A stretch of DNA of 64,000 nucleotides from Nymphaea colorata (Eukaryota; Streptophyta; Magnoliopsida; Nymphaeales; Nymphaeaceae): positions 4,650,001-4,714,000 of the forward strand of contig NC_045148.1 in the NCBI RefSeq assembly GCF_008831285.2, read 5' to 3'. Made by a program: the position numbers and the translations under genes. Every line of letters begins with the position of its first letter. The first letter of the stretch is position 1. Under the pieces are notes generated by a model. That model did no database searches, was not told the DNA's origin, and saw only the letters and a list, made by a program, of their open reading frames with translations. Shown here piece after piece: positions 45,055 to 55,034 of the stretch.

Positions 45055-45507
45055 ATATGCCGAGGAAAATCTTTTGGTAAAAAAATGTAAAATGAATTTG
45101 CATAGAACCAGTCACTAAACATGCTGGAAGCCTTGATAACACCTGTTACTAATGAAGAGGACACCAGGTTGACAAGCACTCTGATACCACATAAAATTCT
45201 ACTGAACAAAGCAAATAAACAGGGCACAAAGAATATGAGAGCAATACTTGAATGCACAAAAAGAATCGTGTTGTATTAAAACAATACCATTCTTATATAC
45301 ATCAACAGACAAGGTAATAACAAATTATATGCACAGAGAATCAAGAAAATCATTGCATGATCAGGTTGTTACTGAGTTTGGTGTCTCAGCGCACTCCCTT
45401 CAAATATTTTAAAAACGATATGCTTTGTTGTGAGATGAGTATAGATTATAGGTTAATACATGAACTTGATCCATACAACCAAGACCAAAAAAGAGGATTT
45501 CTAAACA
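45055..45507 (-). mobile_element. Right end of the split Ty1/copia element (5' LTR, PBS, leader)
   Basis: 5' LTR 45190-45507, then on the minus strand TGGTATCAGAG, the initiator-Met primer-binding site, then about 125 bp of leader ending at a (TA)n tract. The LTR aligns along most of its length with 31174-31450 and has about 45 bp extra. The terminal CA of the LTR reads TG here. Confidence 0.8.
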
Positions 45508-45860
45508 TAGATAATAATGGATATGTAACAAACTTGTTTTGGCCAGACATTCATTCATCGATAAACTACTGATGTTTCAATGGTATTCTTGTCTTCAACA
45601 CTATAGTGAAAATCAATACTCACCAATGGCCTTTTACATCATTTGTAGCTCTAAACCATCATGCACAAAGTTGCATATTTGATGGTGCTTTATGATATGA
45701 CTAGAGGATAGGTAGTTTTATGTGGTTGTTTGCATGGTTTAGTGAGGTAATGAATGGGATCCACTATAGGTGGTTTAGTAGCATCCGTGACGATAATATG
45801 TACTCATATGAACATATCCTAGAGGATATATAGTTTTCCTTTTCTTTTCTTTTATTTATT
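45508..45860 (+). pseudogene. FAR1/MULE-like relic, 3' continuation of 30763-31173
   Basis: Starts exactly at the copia LTR edge with (D)NNGYVTNLFWPDIHSSINY, then NTIVKINTHQWPFTSFVALN and GSFMWLFAWFSEVMNGIHY, all FAR1 core motifs. The unit at 30763 stops at the matching residue (before NNGY), so the two pieces rejoin in colinear order. Stops and shifts make it non-functional. Confidence 0.65.
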
Positions 45861-46400
45861 TTTATTCTTTTTCTTTATGTATCAGGACCCTAACTGTACC
45901 GATTGACCAAGAAGAAAACAACAATATAAAAGAAATTGAGTGACAGTCGAAGGCCTCAATGTTCCCTCGTTTTTTTTAATTTCCAGTTAAAGGCACCATT
46001 GGAAGGGTTTTGTTCTAGCTTTCATTATGTAAAATAGCTCTCCCTCTCTCTCTCTCTGTCCCCTCTTGCTACATAGAGCTCAAGCGTATAGTTTTGTTGG
46101 TTATTTTGTTTATTTATTCATTTATTTGCTTATTTATTTATTCCGATCTATATAGACACCCATAAGCAGAAGTGGGCATACAGAGTAGGCATGACGAGCA
46201 TTGATGAGCCATGGTCATGACATGCTATATGATCTAAAAAAAACAACATGAATGTCATATGTTTCATTCTCTCACTTCCATAAAATATAAATATTCATGG
46301 ATCACACAATGTTTTGTCCTTATACAAAGCATGACATCATTATATATACGCATAAAATGTGTCATTATCATACATGCATGGGGGCATGACGTAGGGCAAG
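45861..46400. other. Spacer
   Basis: T-rich sequence with a CT run near 46038-46058; nothing recognisable. Confidence 0.5.
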
Positions 46401-46432
46401 GGATGCCCCATGCAATGGAGTAGGCAGCAGAA

Positions 46433-46540
46433 GGACGTTGCCTCTCCCTACGCGGCTCCAGCAATGCCTGCAGGAGCCTTTCTGGCCGCTGGCAAGGCCC
46501 TTGTGAGTGCTGCTGGAGCCGCATAGGGAAGGCAACGTCC
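46433..46540. repeat. Imperfect inverted repeat, 30-bp arms (hairpin 1)
   Basis: The left arm 46433-46463 (ggacgttgcctctccctacg...) is nearly the reverse complement of the right arm 46511-46540 (...agggaaggcaacgtcc), around a 47-nt loop. Confidence 0.8.
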
Positions 46541-46559
46541 TCCTCGCTGCAAAAAAAAA

Positions 46560-46605
46560 TTTGTGGGGAGGACACTGCCTCTCCTTGGGGAGGCAGTCGC
46601 TGTCC
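46560..46605. repeat. Hairpin 2, related sequence
   Basis: ggacactgcctctcc followed by ggggaggcagtcgctgtcc forms a short stem whose arms carry the GGGAGGCA word seen in hairpin 1. Confidence 0.6.
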
Positions 46606-46859
46606 CTTATGCTATCAAGCCGGCCCTGCGGCATCCTGTAGCGGAGCCACATATGGGCTGCCCACACCCAACCCTCAATTTTTTTTTTTTTTTTTACATC
46701 AAGGTCTTCAAATAATTACTTTGTTATATAGGTAAATGCCCCTCCAGGCATGAAGACTGTGAATTATATCCCTCTAGGTGGCGGCATTTGGGGGCGGTGA
46801 CCGACACCTTCGTCCAAAAATTTTTTTTGCCTTGGTAAAATTTTTTTTTTTTTTTTTTT

Positions 46860-46955
46860 GGGTAGGCCGTTGCTTCCCCTCCATGTCTCCAGCTACACTC
46901 GGCCAGGCGTCACCTGCACTACAGAGGGGAGGCGACGGCCTCCCCTCCTTGCAAA
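46860..46955. repeat. Hairpin 3, related sequence
   Basis: ggccgttgcttcccctcc and ggggaggcgacggcctcccc are complementary over most of their length around a GC-rich loop; again the GGGGAGGC-ACG word. Confidence 0.6.
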
Positions 46956-47070
46956 CCCAAGCGATGCCTTTTTATCTTTTCTTTTTATTTATTTTTTAAA
47001 TAAGTGTAGCGGTCAAATGCTCCACAAACAGTGCACCGCTTATGCCAAAAAACTGGTATATGGGAAGATG

Positions 47071-47073
<3 letters not shown>

Positions 47074-47161
<88 letters not shown>
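47074..47161. repeat. (TA)n microsatellite
   Basis: About 88 bp of uninterrupted TA. Confidence 0.95.
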
Positions 47162-47163
<2 letters not shown>

Positions 47164-47794
47164 TGGAGCACTCAGATGCTATATATATAACCTTTAAAAA
47201 GAAATCATGCAACTACACTATGCATATATTCATATGGCAACAAAGAAGTTCATACACGAAAAAACTAACAAAAAGAAAGTCTGTCACATCATACACAACC
47301 CAGTGGAAAAGGCATACACAATAAACGAGAAACAGAGAAGGCAACAGATCAAAAGGAGGAAGGAAAGAACACTGTTTCCTATCTCCCAACGACATAACTT
47401 TACATTCAAAGCCAATTAGCTAGCTTCTAAACTATCATCCATTTTTGGTGGCTGCTAACATGTCGAAAAGGAAAATGTTGGCACATTAACAAAAAAAAAG
47501 AAAATTATAAAAATAAAAGTTTATCCAGCTAAAACATGTGTGGATTGCATCCTACCACCCTAAAAAAAATTCATCCTCGAAATTTTGAGTCTTCTTGAAA
47601 AGATAGGACACTTGTTTCTCATACCTGCCTCCAGTTCCTAGATACACTCATTGACTCCAATGCAACCAAAATGGTATAGTCTTCTTCTGATCTAAAATCT
47701 CCATCAATTGCTCTTTATACATCAAATTTTATCGTAAGGCAATGTCTTTATGTTGAATGGCATATGGTGGATTTGATGCGTACTGGCAAAACAT
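47162..47794. other. Spacer or gypsy 3' region
   Basis: AT-rich, A-runs on the plus strand. The right part may belong to the 3' end of the gypsy relic that follows; no LTR border is visible. Confidence 0.4.
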
Positions 47795-49250
47795 CTATAC
47801 CTGAAACACATTATGAATATGTTCATGTTGAGGATGTAATGCAATTTGATAGGCTGCTTCACCAATTCGCTCCAAAACTTGAAGCGGTTCCACATAACGA
47901 TGGCTCAATTTGCCTTTATTACTGAAACAAAACACTCTTTGTAGCCAAGACATGAACAAACATATGGTCAATAACTTCAAATCCCAGTTCTTTGTGCCTT
48001 CAGTTTGCTTTGGGCTGCTAAAAGCCATGTATGAATCAACTTAACCTGATTCATATAATGTTTGGCAGCATGAGCAGGTTCTCGACAAATCTATCTTCAA
48101 TTTCATCCCAACAAAATGAGGATTTACAAGACTTCCATATAATACACCGAAAGGTGTCATGTGAATGCTTGCATGTAAATTATTATTGTAGGCTAACTCA
48201 ACCAAACTAACATGTTTGCCCCAATCACCTCTCCACTTTGGCACAGATGACCACAGCAAATCTTCTAGAGTTTGAATAGGAAACTCCAACTGGCCAAAAA
48301 CTGTGCTGAAGTTCCTTCTATAGTTGCCTCCAAAAATTTAACATAAATTGAGGGTCATGGTTGGAAAATGATTGTCATTGGAACTCCATGAAAGCAAACA
48401 ATCTCAGCTACATACAATTCAACTAAACTTTCTGGACTCTAAGAAATTCAGATGGGTAGCAAATGAGCAAAATTAGTTCATCTATCCCCAGTTACCTAGA
48501 TAGAATCATGCTGGACCCTCGTCTTTGTTAGTGCAATCACAAAATCCATGGTGATGTGGTCCTACTTCAATTCAGAAATCTCCAACAATTGCATCTTCTC
48601 ACCCAGACATTGGTGCTCCAACTTCCATTGCTAGTAGACTAAGCATCTGGAAATGAACTCGGCGATGTCTTGCTTCATGCCTTCTCACCAAAAGTTCTAT
48701 TTTAAGTCATTGGATCATATAATTTGACTTGTGTTCATCCTCTAGTAATTCTTTTTGCAAATCTGCATCATTAGGCACCTAGATTTGCTGTCTAAACCAT
48801 AAGTTTTCATCTTCTCTCAATCATATAGCTGCATCTTTCTACCAAGTTATAGCTTCCAAATTGAAAAACTCATGATCTCTCTTCTGTAAATCCATAATAC
48901 AAAGTCAAGAATTCTAGCGTCAATGACTTCTGAGCACCCAATTGACTTGTTGTTGCCCATAAAAGGCTTCAACAAAATGAAATTTTCTATTAACTTCTCC
49001 TCAACAGCAAGTATCGCTACAATGGTTGTTTTTATCTTACTCACTGCATCTATCACAATATTCACTTTTCATGAATAATATGCTATCGAGAAGTCACAGT
49101 CCTTGAGAAACTTGATTTACCTCATTTGTGGCATGCTAAGATTCATGTGTGTAGTTTGTGTGATAACTACAGTCTTTCAAGAAATTGCAACCTTTCCTTT
49201 CTCCATCAAACTTTGATGTCCTGACACTATCAGAGTGATAAGAAGAATGT
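47795..49250 (-). pseudogene. Decayed Ty3/gypsy pol: RNase H end, integrase, integrase C-terminal domain
   Basis: Reading from high to low coordinates on the minus strand: an RNase H end (FLKDCDFSIAYYS, NIVIDAVSK, 49110-49000), a long decayed integrase with WDHITMDFVIALTKTRVQHD-like words (48580-48480), an open integrase piece 48041-48289 (WGKHVSLVELAYNNNLHASI) and the C-terminal piece 47795-48028 (GKLSHRYVEPLQVLERIGEA, HPQHEHIHNVFQV). Several stops and shifts. The order and motifs fit gypsy (chromovirus-like) pol. No LTRs located. Confidence 0.8.
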
Positions 49251-49287
49251 CATTCCATTCGTGTGATGGTCAGCACTAATGACATAT

Positions 49288-49945
49288 GCTCTAGCATCTT
49301 AGATTAGGCTACATCTCTAAAAAGAGAATGAAAAGACTTGTAAATGAAGAAATTTTAAAATCATTGGACTTTATAGGTAATGGTCTATGTGTTGATTGCA
49401 TAAAGGCAAGCAAACTGACACATAAAAAAGGTGCTAAGAGAGGTAGATAAAAAATTAGAGATAGTCTGAACAAATGTTTGTGGACCTTTTATATTTATTG
49501 ATGATTATTAAGAATATACTTAATCTCTGAAAAATCTGACGTATGTCAGGTTTTCAAAGAGTTTAAGAAAGAAGAAAGAAAGCATACCGATAAGGCATCA
49601 TAAATAACTCTTATAAGCTCTAGCATCATAGACTAGGCTATATCTCTGAAAAGAAAATAAAAAAGCTTGTAATTGAATGAATTTTAAAATCTTTGGACTT
49701 TCTAGATAATGGTTCCAAGTGTTGATTCCATAAAGGCACTGCAAACCAACACATATAAAGAATGTGCTAAGCGAAGTAATAAAAGACTAGAGATAGTTCA
49801 TACAGATGTTTGTGGACCTTTTACTCATTGTTATACGAACGAAAAATATTTTGTCACATTTATTGATGACTATTCATGGTATACTTAATCTTTGAAAGTC
49901 TGACATATGTGAGGTTTTCAAGGAGTTTAGGAAATAAGTAAAAAA
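49288..49945 (+). repeat. 329-bp tandem duplication within copia integrase
   Basis: gctctagcatc starts at 49288 and again at 49617. Each unit runs through the gag-pre-integrase and the first integrase motif VCGPF to a gaggttttcaa-like end. The second unit retains about 30 bp (cattgttatacgaacg...) that the first has lost. Confidence 0.85.
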
Positions 49946-52155
49946 AGCATATTGATAAAGTAATCAAGACAATCAGATGAAATAGATGTGTCAAATATTA
50001 CGGTAGATTTACTAAGATGGAACAAATAGAAGGGCCATTAGCACGATTTCTAAAAGAAGATGACATCATACTTCAATATACTATGGTTTGTAGTGCCTAC
50101 CAGAATAGCATAGCATAAAGAAGAAATTGTACACGTAAATAAAAAGTTAGAGCTATGTTAAATTTCTCTACTCTTTCTCTTTATTGGTAAAGAGAAGCTC
50201 TCAAGACAACAGTGCATATTTTGAATAAAGTCCCTACTAAAGTTGTACCCAAAACTCCATATGAGTTTTGGATAGGTAGGAGACCTTCTCTATCTTATAT
50301 GCACCTATGAAGATGTTCCGCTGAAGCTAACCTATACAACCCCCACACAAAGGCCGCCTATTGTTCATCTCATTTTCCTCATATTGTGGAAACAAATAAA
50401 GCTAAATTCTTGAATGATAATTCAATTAGATTAAATGCATTATAAAACGTTGAATTTGAAGAATTGAAGGATACATGATATAAATATGCTAAAAAAGGTA
50501 CTAAATGATTTGACTTTATCATTTCTTATGATAATACATAAGTTCAACAAGTTCGTAATGTATCAAACGAAAATGAACCAATTGTGGATCATACTGATGA
50601 CTAAAAACAAGGTGTACAAGATTAGGCATGTACAATTACTTGTTTGTAGATCTATTAGAATAAGGAAATCTGCAATTCCACCAGGAGTCTAATGATTTCA
50701 TAGATATTGATGAAAATCCTCAAACATTTATGGAAGCCGTAGAAAGAAAACAATATATGTACTAGATAAATGTCATAAAAGAAGAGCTGGACTTTTGGTT
50801 AGCCTTGTTGAGTTGCCTGAAAGAGTAAAATTCACTGGATGTAAATGGGTCTATAAGATCAAAAGGGTCTCCAAAGGCAACATTGAAAAATAAAAGCAAT
50901 ACTTGTTGCTAAAGGATTTACCCAGATGAACGACACAAATTATAATGAGACGTAACTCTTCTGCCTCCACTAAAGAGTCAATAAGAATAGTTCTTGCCCT
51001 AATAGCTCATTTTGACTTAGAATTACACCAGATAGATGTTAAAACAGTTTTCTTGAATGGGGATCTAATGAAAAAATATATATAGAATAACCTCAAGGGT
51101 TTTCTAATAGCAATACAAATAATTTAGTGTGCAAGCTTAATAAGTTAATTTATGGACTGAAGCAAGCCTCTCGACAATGGTATATCAAGTTTTCCAAATT
51201 CATTGTCACTTTTGGTTTTACATAAAACATTATTGGCCGATGCATATACCTTAAGTATAATGAAAAACAATTTTATAATTCTGATATTATTTGTTGATGA
51301 TATTTTGCTTTTAACTAATGATATACATATGTTAATAGAAATCAAGCAATTTCTTGCACTCATCTTAAGATGAAAGATATGGATGAGGCATCTTATGTTC
51401 TCGACATTGAGATTCATCAGAACATAAATAACAGAGTTTTAAGTCTCTCTCAAATTGCATACATCAATAAGCTGCAAAGAAGACATGTGATGGATAATTG
51501 TTCTCCTACTTCTACTCCTATAACTAAAGGGCATAAATTGAACTTAAATGATTGTTCACGTGAGATGAATCACATTCCATATGCATGAGTAGTTGATAGC
51601 CTGTAATATGCATAGACTTGCACTAGCCCTGATATTTCTTTGGCTATTGGAGTGCTTGGGAGATTTCATAAAACATTAGAAGTTGTAAAGAAAGTCGTGT
51701 GGTATTTGCAAGGAACAAAGGACTACATGTTGACATATCGCAAGATAGATGCCTTTGAAGTAGTTGACTTAGTAGATGTGATCTGGGAGGATGTGTTGGT
51801 AGTAGGAAATCTACTATAGGGCATGTCTTTATTTTAGTTGAAGGTTTCATCTCCTAGAGTAGCAAAAAACAAACCGTTACTTTTACTCGTACAATAGAAG
51901 TAGAGTTCATTGCATTATATGCGACTACTTTGCAAGCAATATAGATAAAGAACTTCATTTTATAGCTCAACATAGTGGAATCAATTGAGAGACCACTTAA
52001 AGTTTACTGCAACAATGAAGTTGCAGTGTTTTTCTCTAATAAGAAGAAGAGTACAACTTCATGTAAGCATATGGAATTAAATTACTTTGTTGTTAAAGAA
52101 ATGACAGAGAATCATCTAGTGTGGATTCAGTACATCAATACTAAAGACATGGTGA

Positions 52156-52690
52156 CAAATCCTCTTACTAAAACGCTAATATTTGAAAGTACTAAACATG
52201 TAACAAAGCAGGGCGTATGATTCGATGTAGACACACCATATGTAATATAGTGATCACATATAGTTTGTTGATTCTCACTCACAATGTTTCGATTGTTGGT
52301 TTTACATAAAGTTTTTCCTTATTTTGTTGTTTGAGGGTTGTAAAACAATGACTTTAAAGACCATCGAATGGATGTGACAAATCCTCTTACTAAAGCGCTA
52401 GCATTTGAACTATATTTTGAACATGTAACAAAGCTGGGCGTATGATTCAATGTAAACACACCATATGTAATATAGTGATTACATATAGTTTGTTGATTTT
52501 CACTCACAATGTTCGATTGTCTGTTTTGCATAAAGTTTTTGTGCTAGCATTTGAACTATGTTCTGAACATGTAACAAAGCTGCCCATGATTCAATGTAAA
52601 CACACCATATGTAAGATAGTGATCCCATATGGCCATAAAGTTTTTCCTTATATTGTTGTTTGAGGATTGTAAAACAATGGCTTTAGAGAC
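52156..52690 (+). repeat. Tandem repeat at the copia 3' end, three decayed units
   Basis: Units with acatgtaacaaagc, gtatgattc.atgta.acacaccatatgtaa and cataaagtttttccttat at about 52156, 52379 and 52547. They lie between RNase H and the polypurine tract. Confidence 0.75.
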
Positions 52691-52764
52691 CATCGAATGG
52701 ATCTTAAGGCTAATTCGTTGGTGAAGTTTTTATTCACTCGTAGTGATTAGGACTAGTGGGAGAC

Positions 52765-53113
52765 TGTTGGGTCGTGTTGGATCCCAACCCATCAAAATAG
52801 TCCTACATCAATACTCACACATGGTTAAGCACTAAAATGCCCTTTAATAGCAGCATCTACACGTCAATATTTTCCACAGATTTAGGGTTGGCGCAGTTCT
52901 CATTTTAAAATTGTCAGGACATCAACTTTTAGTGTTTTCATATATTGAGTGAAAGCTTTGGGTTTTTTTTTTTTAAAGCTAAATAAGGGGTTGAGCAAAA
53001 GTTTTGCTCTCTTTGTAATATAATATACTCCTTTAAAAAATCCAAAACCATAACATAAGCAGTACATAACCGGCCTCTTCTGGCGTTGATTTTCCACGCA
53101 GCTATATGTTGAC
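52765..53113 (+). repeat. Probable 3' LTR of the copia relic
   Basis: Starts tgttgggtcgtgttggatcc directly after a purine tract. The end is uncertain; a ttgattttccacgc segment near 53085 suggests it closes before 53120. Confidence 0.55.
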
Positions 53114-53770
53114 TTCCCCCTTGTTCAAAAAATGATCCACCCTTTTTTCTGGTGCGTCGATTTTCCGACGTCCTCGAACGGATTACGTGTCTTTGAGGAG
53201 GGTCAGAGATGGAGGATGGCATCGCGGCCAGACAGGCGTTTATCAGCAGCTGGTGCGAGGGCCTTGGCTGGTTCACAGCTTAGGCCGAGCCGCTCCGTCT
53301 TGTGGGGTTGGTCATCTCTGGTAGGTCAGAGACTCAGAGCAGGTTAGGAGAGAGGACGACGTCGCGGCCAGACAGTTGGTGATCCTCAGCATCTCCTGCA
53401 AGGGCGAATTGCTGGATTGCTACTGCGCGTCACAGAACCCACCGGTCTGCACCGCTGGCCCTCTTCCGACGACTTCGGCCGTCTTAAAGTCGCTCCATTG
53501 TTGGATTTTTGGCGTCCTCGCCCGCAAATTTTGGAAAAAGGCTTTCTTTTCTTTTCTTTTTTTTTTCACGATTCCGTCCAAGACCGGCCGCTAGTTGAGA
53601 CTTCTCACGCGGTTATTCAAGTTTTTGTAATTTTCTAAAACATTGATCGATCGATCTTAAATGGCTCAGATCGTTGAGCGGCTATTCGTACACATGATAT
53701 TGATAGGGCCTCTCTTTTCTCTTTCTTTCTTCCTCTCTCTGAGCTTTCTCCGAAACAAGTAGTTTCCTTC
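53114..53770. other. GC-richer spacer downstream of the UVI4/OSD1-like gene
   Basis: Contains a roughly 150-bp direct repeat (tcgcggccagacag at 53221 and 53360). Short frames occur on both strands, none recognised. It should include the 3' UTR of the minus-strand gene. Confidence 0.45.
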
Positions 53771-54136
53771 TCACCGCATGCTCATCAGCGAGCTTCTCTG
53801 AGCAATCCTCGCTGGAAAATCCTTCACCTTCCCAAAGTTGAGTTCCTGGGTGGATCTCCGACATCCTTTATCGTCACAGCTGGTGACGGCCGCCGGAATC
53901 ATCCATTGGGCGGCCATCCATGCCACCGAGTACCGGCGCCCCGTGGCTGCGACGGGCGTGGCTTCATCAACAAATATGTGGAGGGGGCTGGAAGAGGAAA
54001 CAGGAGTGCAGGGCGACGACCATGTGGACACCTTAGACACGGGGCTGGCCTCCCCTATCCCTTCATCTGCTATCTCTCCCACCGGAGAATTCACCGCAGA
54101 TAGCGATTTCTTCTCATGCTTTCTACTTTCCATCGC
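53771..54136 (-). CDS. UVI4/OSD1-like exon 2
   Basis: 366 nt, phase 0, after the 3' splice site GGAACAG|GCG. Reads AMESRKHEKKSLSAVNSPVG and ends RIAQRSSLMSMR, stop. Confidence 0.6.
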   Translation of the reverse strand, partial: AMESRKHEKKSLSAVNSPVGEIADEGIGEASPVSKVSTWSSPCTPVSSSSPLHIFVDEATPVAATGRRYSVAWMAAQWMIPAAVTSCDDKGCRRSTQELNFGKVKDFPARIAQRSSLMSMR

Positions 54137-54384
54137 CTGTTCCAATCACAAAACTAACAGTAAATTAGACTCGGCCTTCCTCTGCGAAATCTAATGCTAG
54201 CTAAAGGGAATCTGAAATTAAAAATTCAGAACTTTTTCGGGCATCTCGTTTTCTGTACATTTTCAACAAGTGAAATCCTCTCCACAGCACAAGAAAATTT
54301 AGCATTTCGAAAAACCATTCTCTTTATCTCAACGTAAAATCGAAAAAAGTATATCTGTGGAAAATCACGACATTTTTATGTATA

Positions 54385-54421
<37 letters not shown>

Positions 54422-54692
54422 AGACCCTGACGATGGCTGTCACGTCCCTAAGAGGGGTACGGTGATACCATGAAGGTAAAGGGCTTCTCCTTCTCGAACA
54501 TATCCTCACACCGCCGGCGGTACAGTTCTCCTTGTCATGACTATCCGCTGCTATGGGATTACCGGCTGAAGCTTCCGTACTCGGACAGACTCCACGGCCG
54601 GCGTCAGAGTGTCCGGCCATCTTCTTGCCGGTAGCAGGACAGAAACCGCTGGACGGCTGAACGCAGGGTTTCTGAGCTATCGTATCCGCCAT
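53771..54692 (-). CDS. UVI4/OSD1-like APC/C inhibitor candidate, two exons
   Basis: UVI4 (POLYCHOME) and OSD1 (GIGAS CELL1) bind and restrain the anaphase-promoting complex in the nucleus, controlling endoreduplication and the second meiotic division. Exon 1 54692-54426 (89 codons), exon 2 54136-53771 (121 codons plus stop), intron 289 bp; 210 aa, near the family size as I recall it (about 240). Seen: start MADTIAQKPC, KEN box at residues 54-56, the family-like PLPSWYHRTPLRDVTAIVR at 71-89 (its RTPL fits a D-box), exon 2 starting AMESRKHEKK, and a final LMSMR like the Met-Arg tail of this family. The middle is Ser/Pro-rich and diverged. MSA-like promoter motifs lie 94-130 bp upstream. Odd: the 5' splice site AGG|GTCTCT abuts a long (CT)n tract. 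The identification rests on remembered motifs; another KEN-box protein is possible. Confidence 0.6.
54385..54424. repeat. (GC)n(GA)n microsatellite at the 5' splice site of the UVI4/OSD1-like intron
   Basis: Seven GC units followed by about 13 GA units, ending two bases from the exon 1 border. Confidence 0.95.
54426..54692 (-). CDS. UVI4/OSD1-like exon 1
   Basis: 267 nt, phase 0. ATG at 54692-54690; an in-frame GTG three codons earlier is not needed. Ends ATCGTCAGG, with GT following inside a (CT)n run. Confidence 0.6.
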
Positions 54693-54785
54693 GCCTATCA
54701 CCTAGATGAGGAAGCGGCCTATGAGCTCGTTGTGAGAGAGAGCTCTTCGCATCCACTATTGGCTTTTACAGTCCAACGCTCTTAT

Positions 54786-54796
54786 CTCAACGGCTA
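54786..54796. promoter_or_regulatory. MSA-like element, one mismatch
   Basis: ctcaacggcta keeps the AACGG core. A weaker relative, tccaacgct, lies at 54772-54780. Clustered MSA sites are typical of G2/M promoters. Confidence 0.5.
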
Positions 54797-54811
54797 TTTT
54801 CTTTTTGGTTT

Positions 54812-54822
54812 CCTAACGGCCA
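54812..54822. promoter_or_regulatory. MSA element (mitosis-specific activator), perfect match
   Basis: cctaacggcca fits YCYAACGGYYA, the site bound by three-repeat MYB factors in G2/M genes. It lies 120 bp upstream of the ATG at 54692. Confidence 0.6.
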
Positions 54823-55034
54823 TATCCGGAGGCATCTCTGAATTTTTGAAAAAATCGGCGTTGCCCGAGCAATTTAAAATCCACTCGATTTCAAAGCTGC
54901 AACGTCTAGATAGATTCTTTGGTGCCACTGGCTTTGGCTGCAATGATGAAATTGGATCTGATCAAACATCTGTCGATATCCAATCCATGTTATCGAGAGA
55001 TTGGAACTCTGGATTGAACTTGGGTCAGGCTTAG

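Larger units (their letters stand above)
49288..52764 (+). mobile_element. Decayed Ty1/copia element, plus strand
   Basis: The plus strand carries, in copia order and with many stops, gag-pre-integrase (SEKRMKRLVNEEILKSLDFI), integrase (VCGPF, FIDDYSW), RT (50800-51370, with LPERVKFTGCKWVYKIK and FVDDILLLTNDI) and RNase H ending MESIERPLKVYCNNEVAVFF to about 52220. The first part is a 329-bp tandem duplication. The 3' end has three decayed copies of a region around catgtaacaaagc. A purine tract (ctagtgggagac) precedes the 3' LTR at 52765. The 5' LTR was not found. Confidence 0.8.

Noticed and set aside
46985-47212. Tyr-Ile repeat proteins from (TA)n tracts, here and at other TA sites
   Set aside because: Artefacts of translating TA microsatellites.
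54609-55034. 141-codon plus-strand frame
   Set aside because: It overlaps exon 1 and the promoter of the minus-strand UVI4/OSD1-like gene and shows no domain; probably a chance frame in GC-richer DNA.
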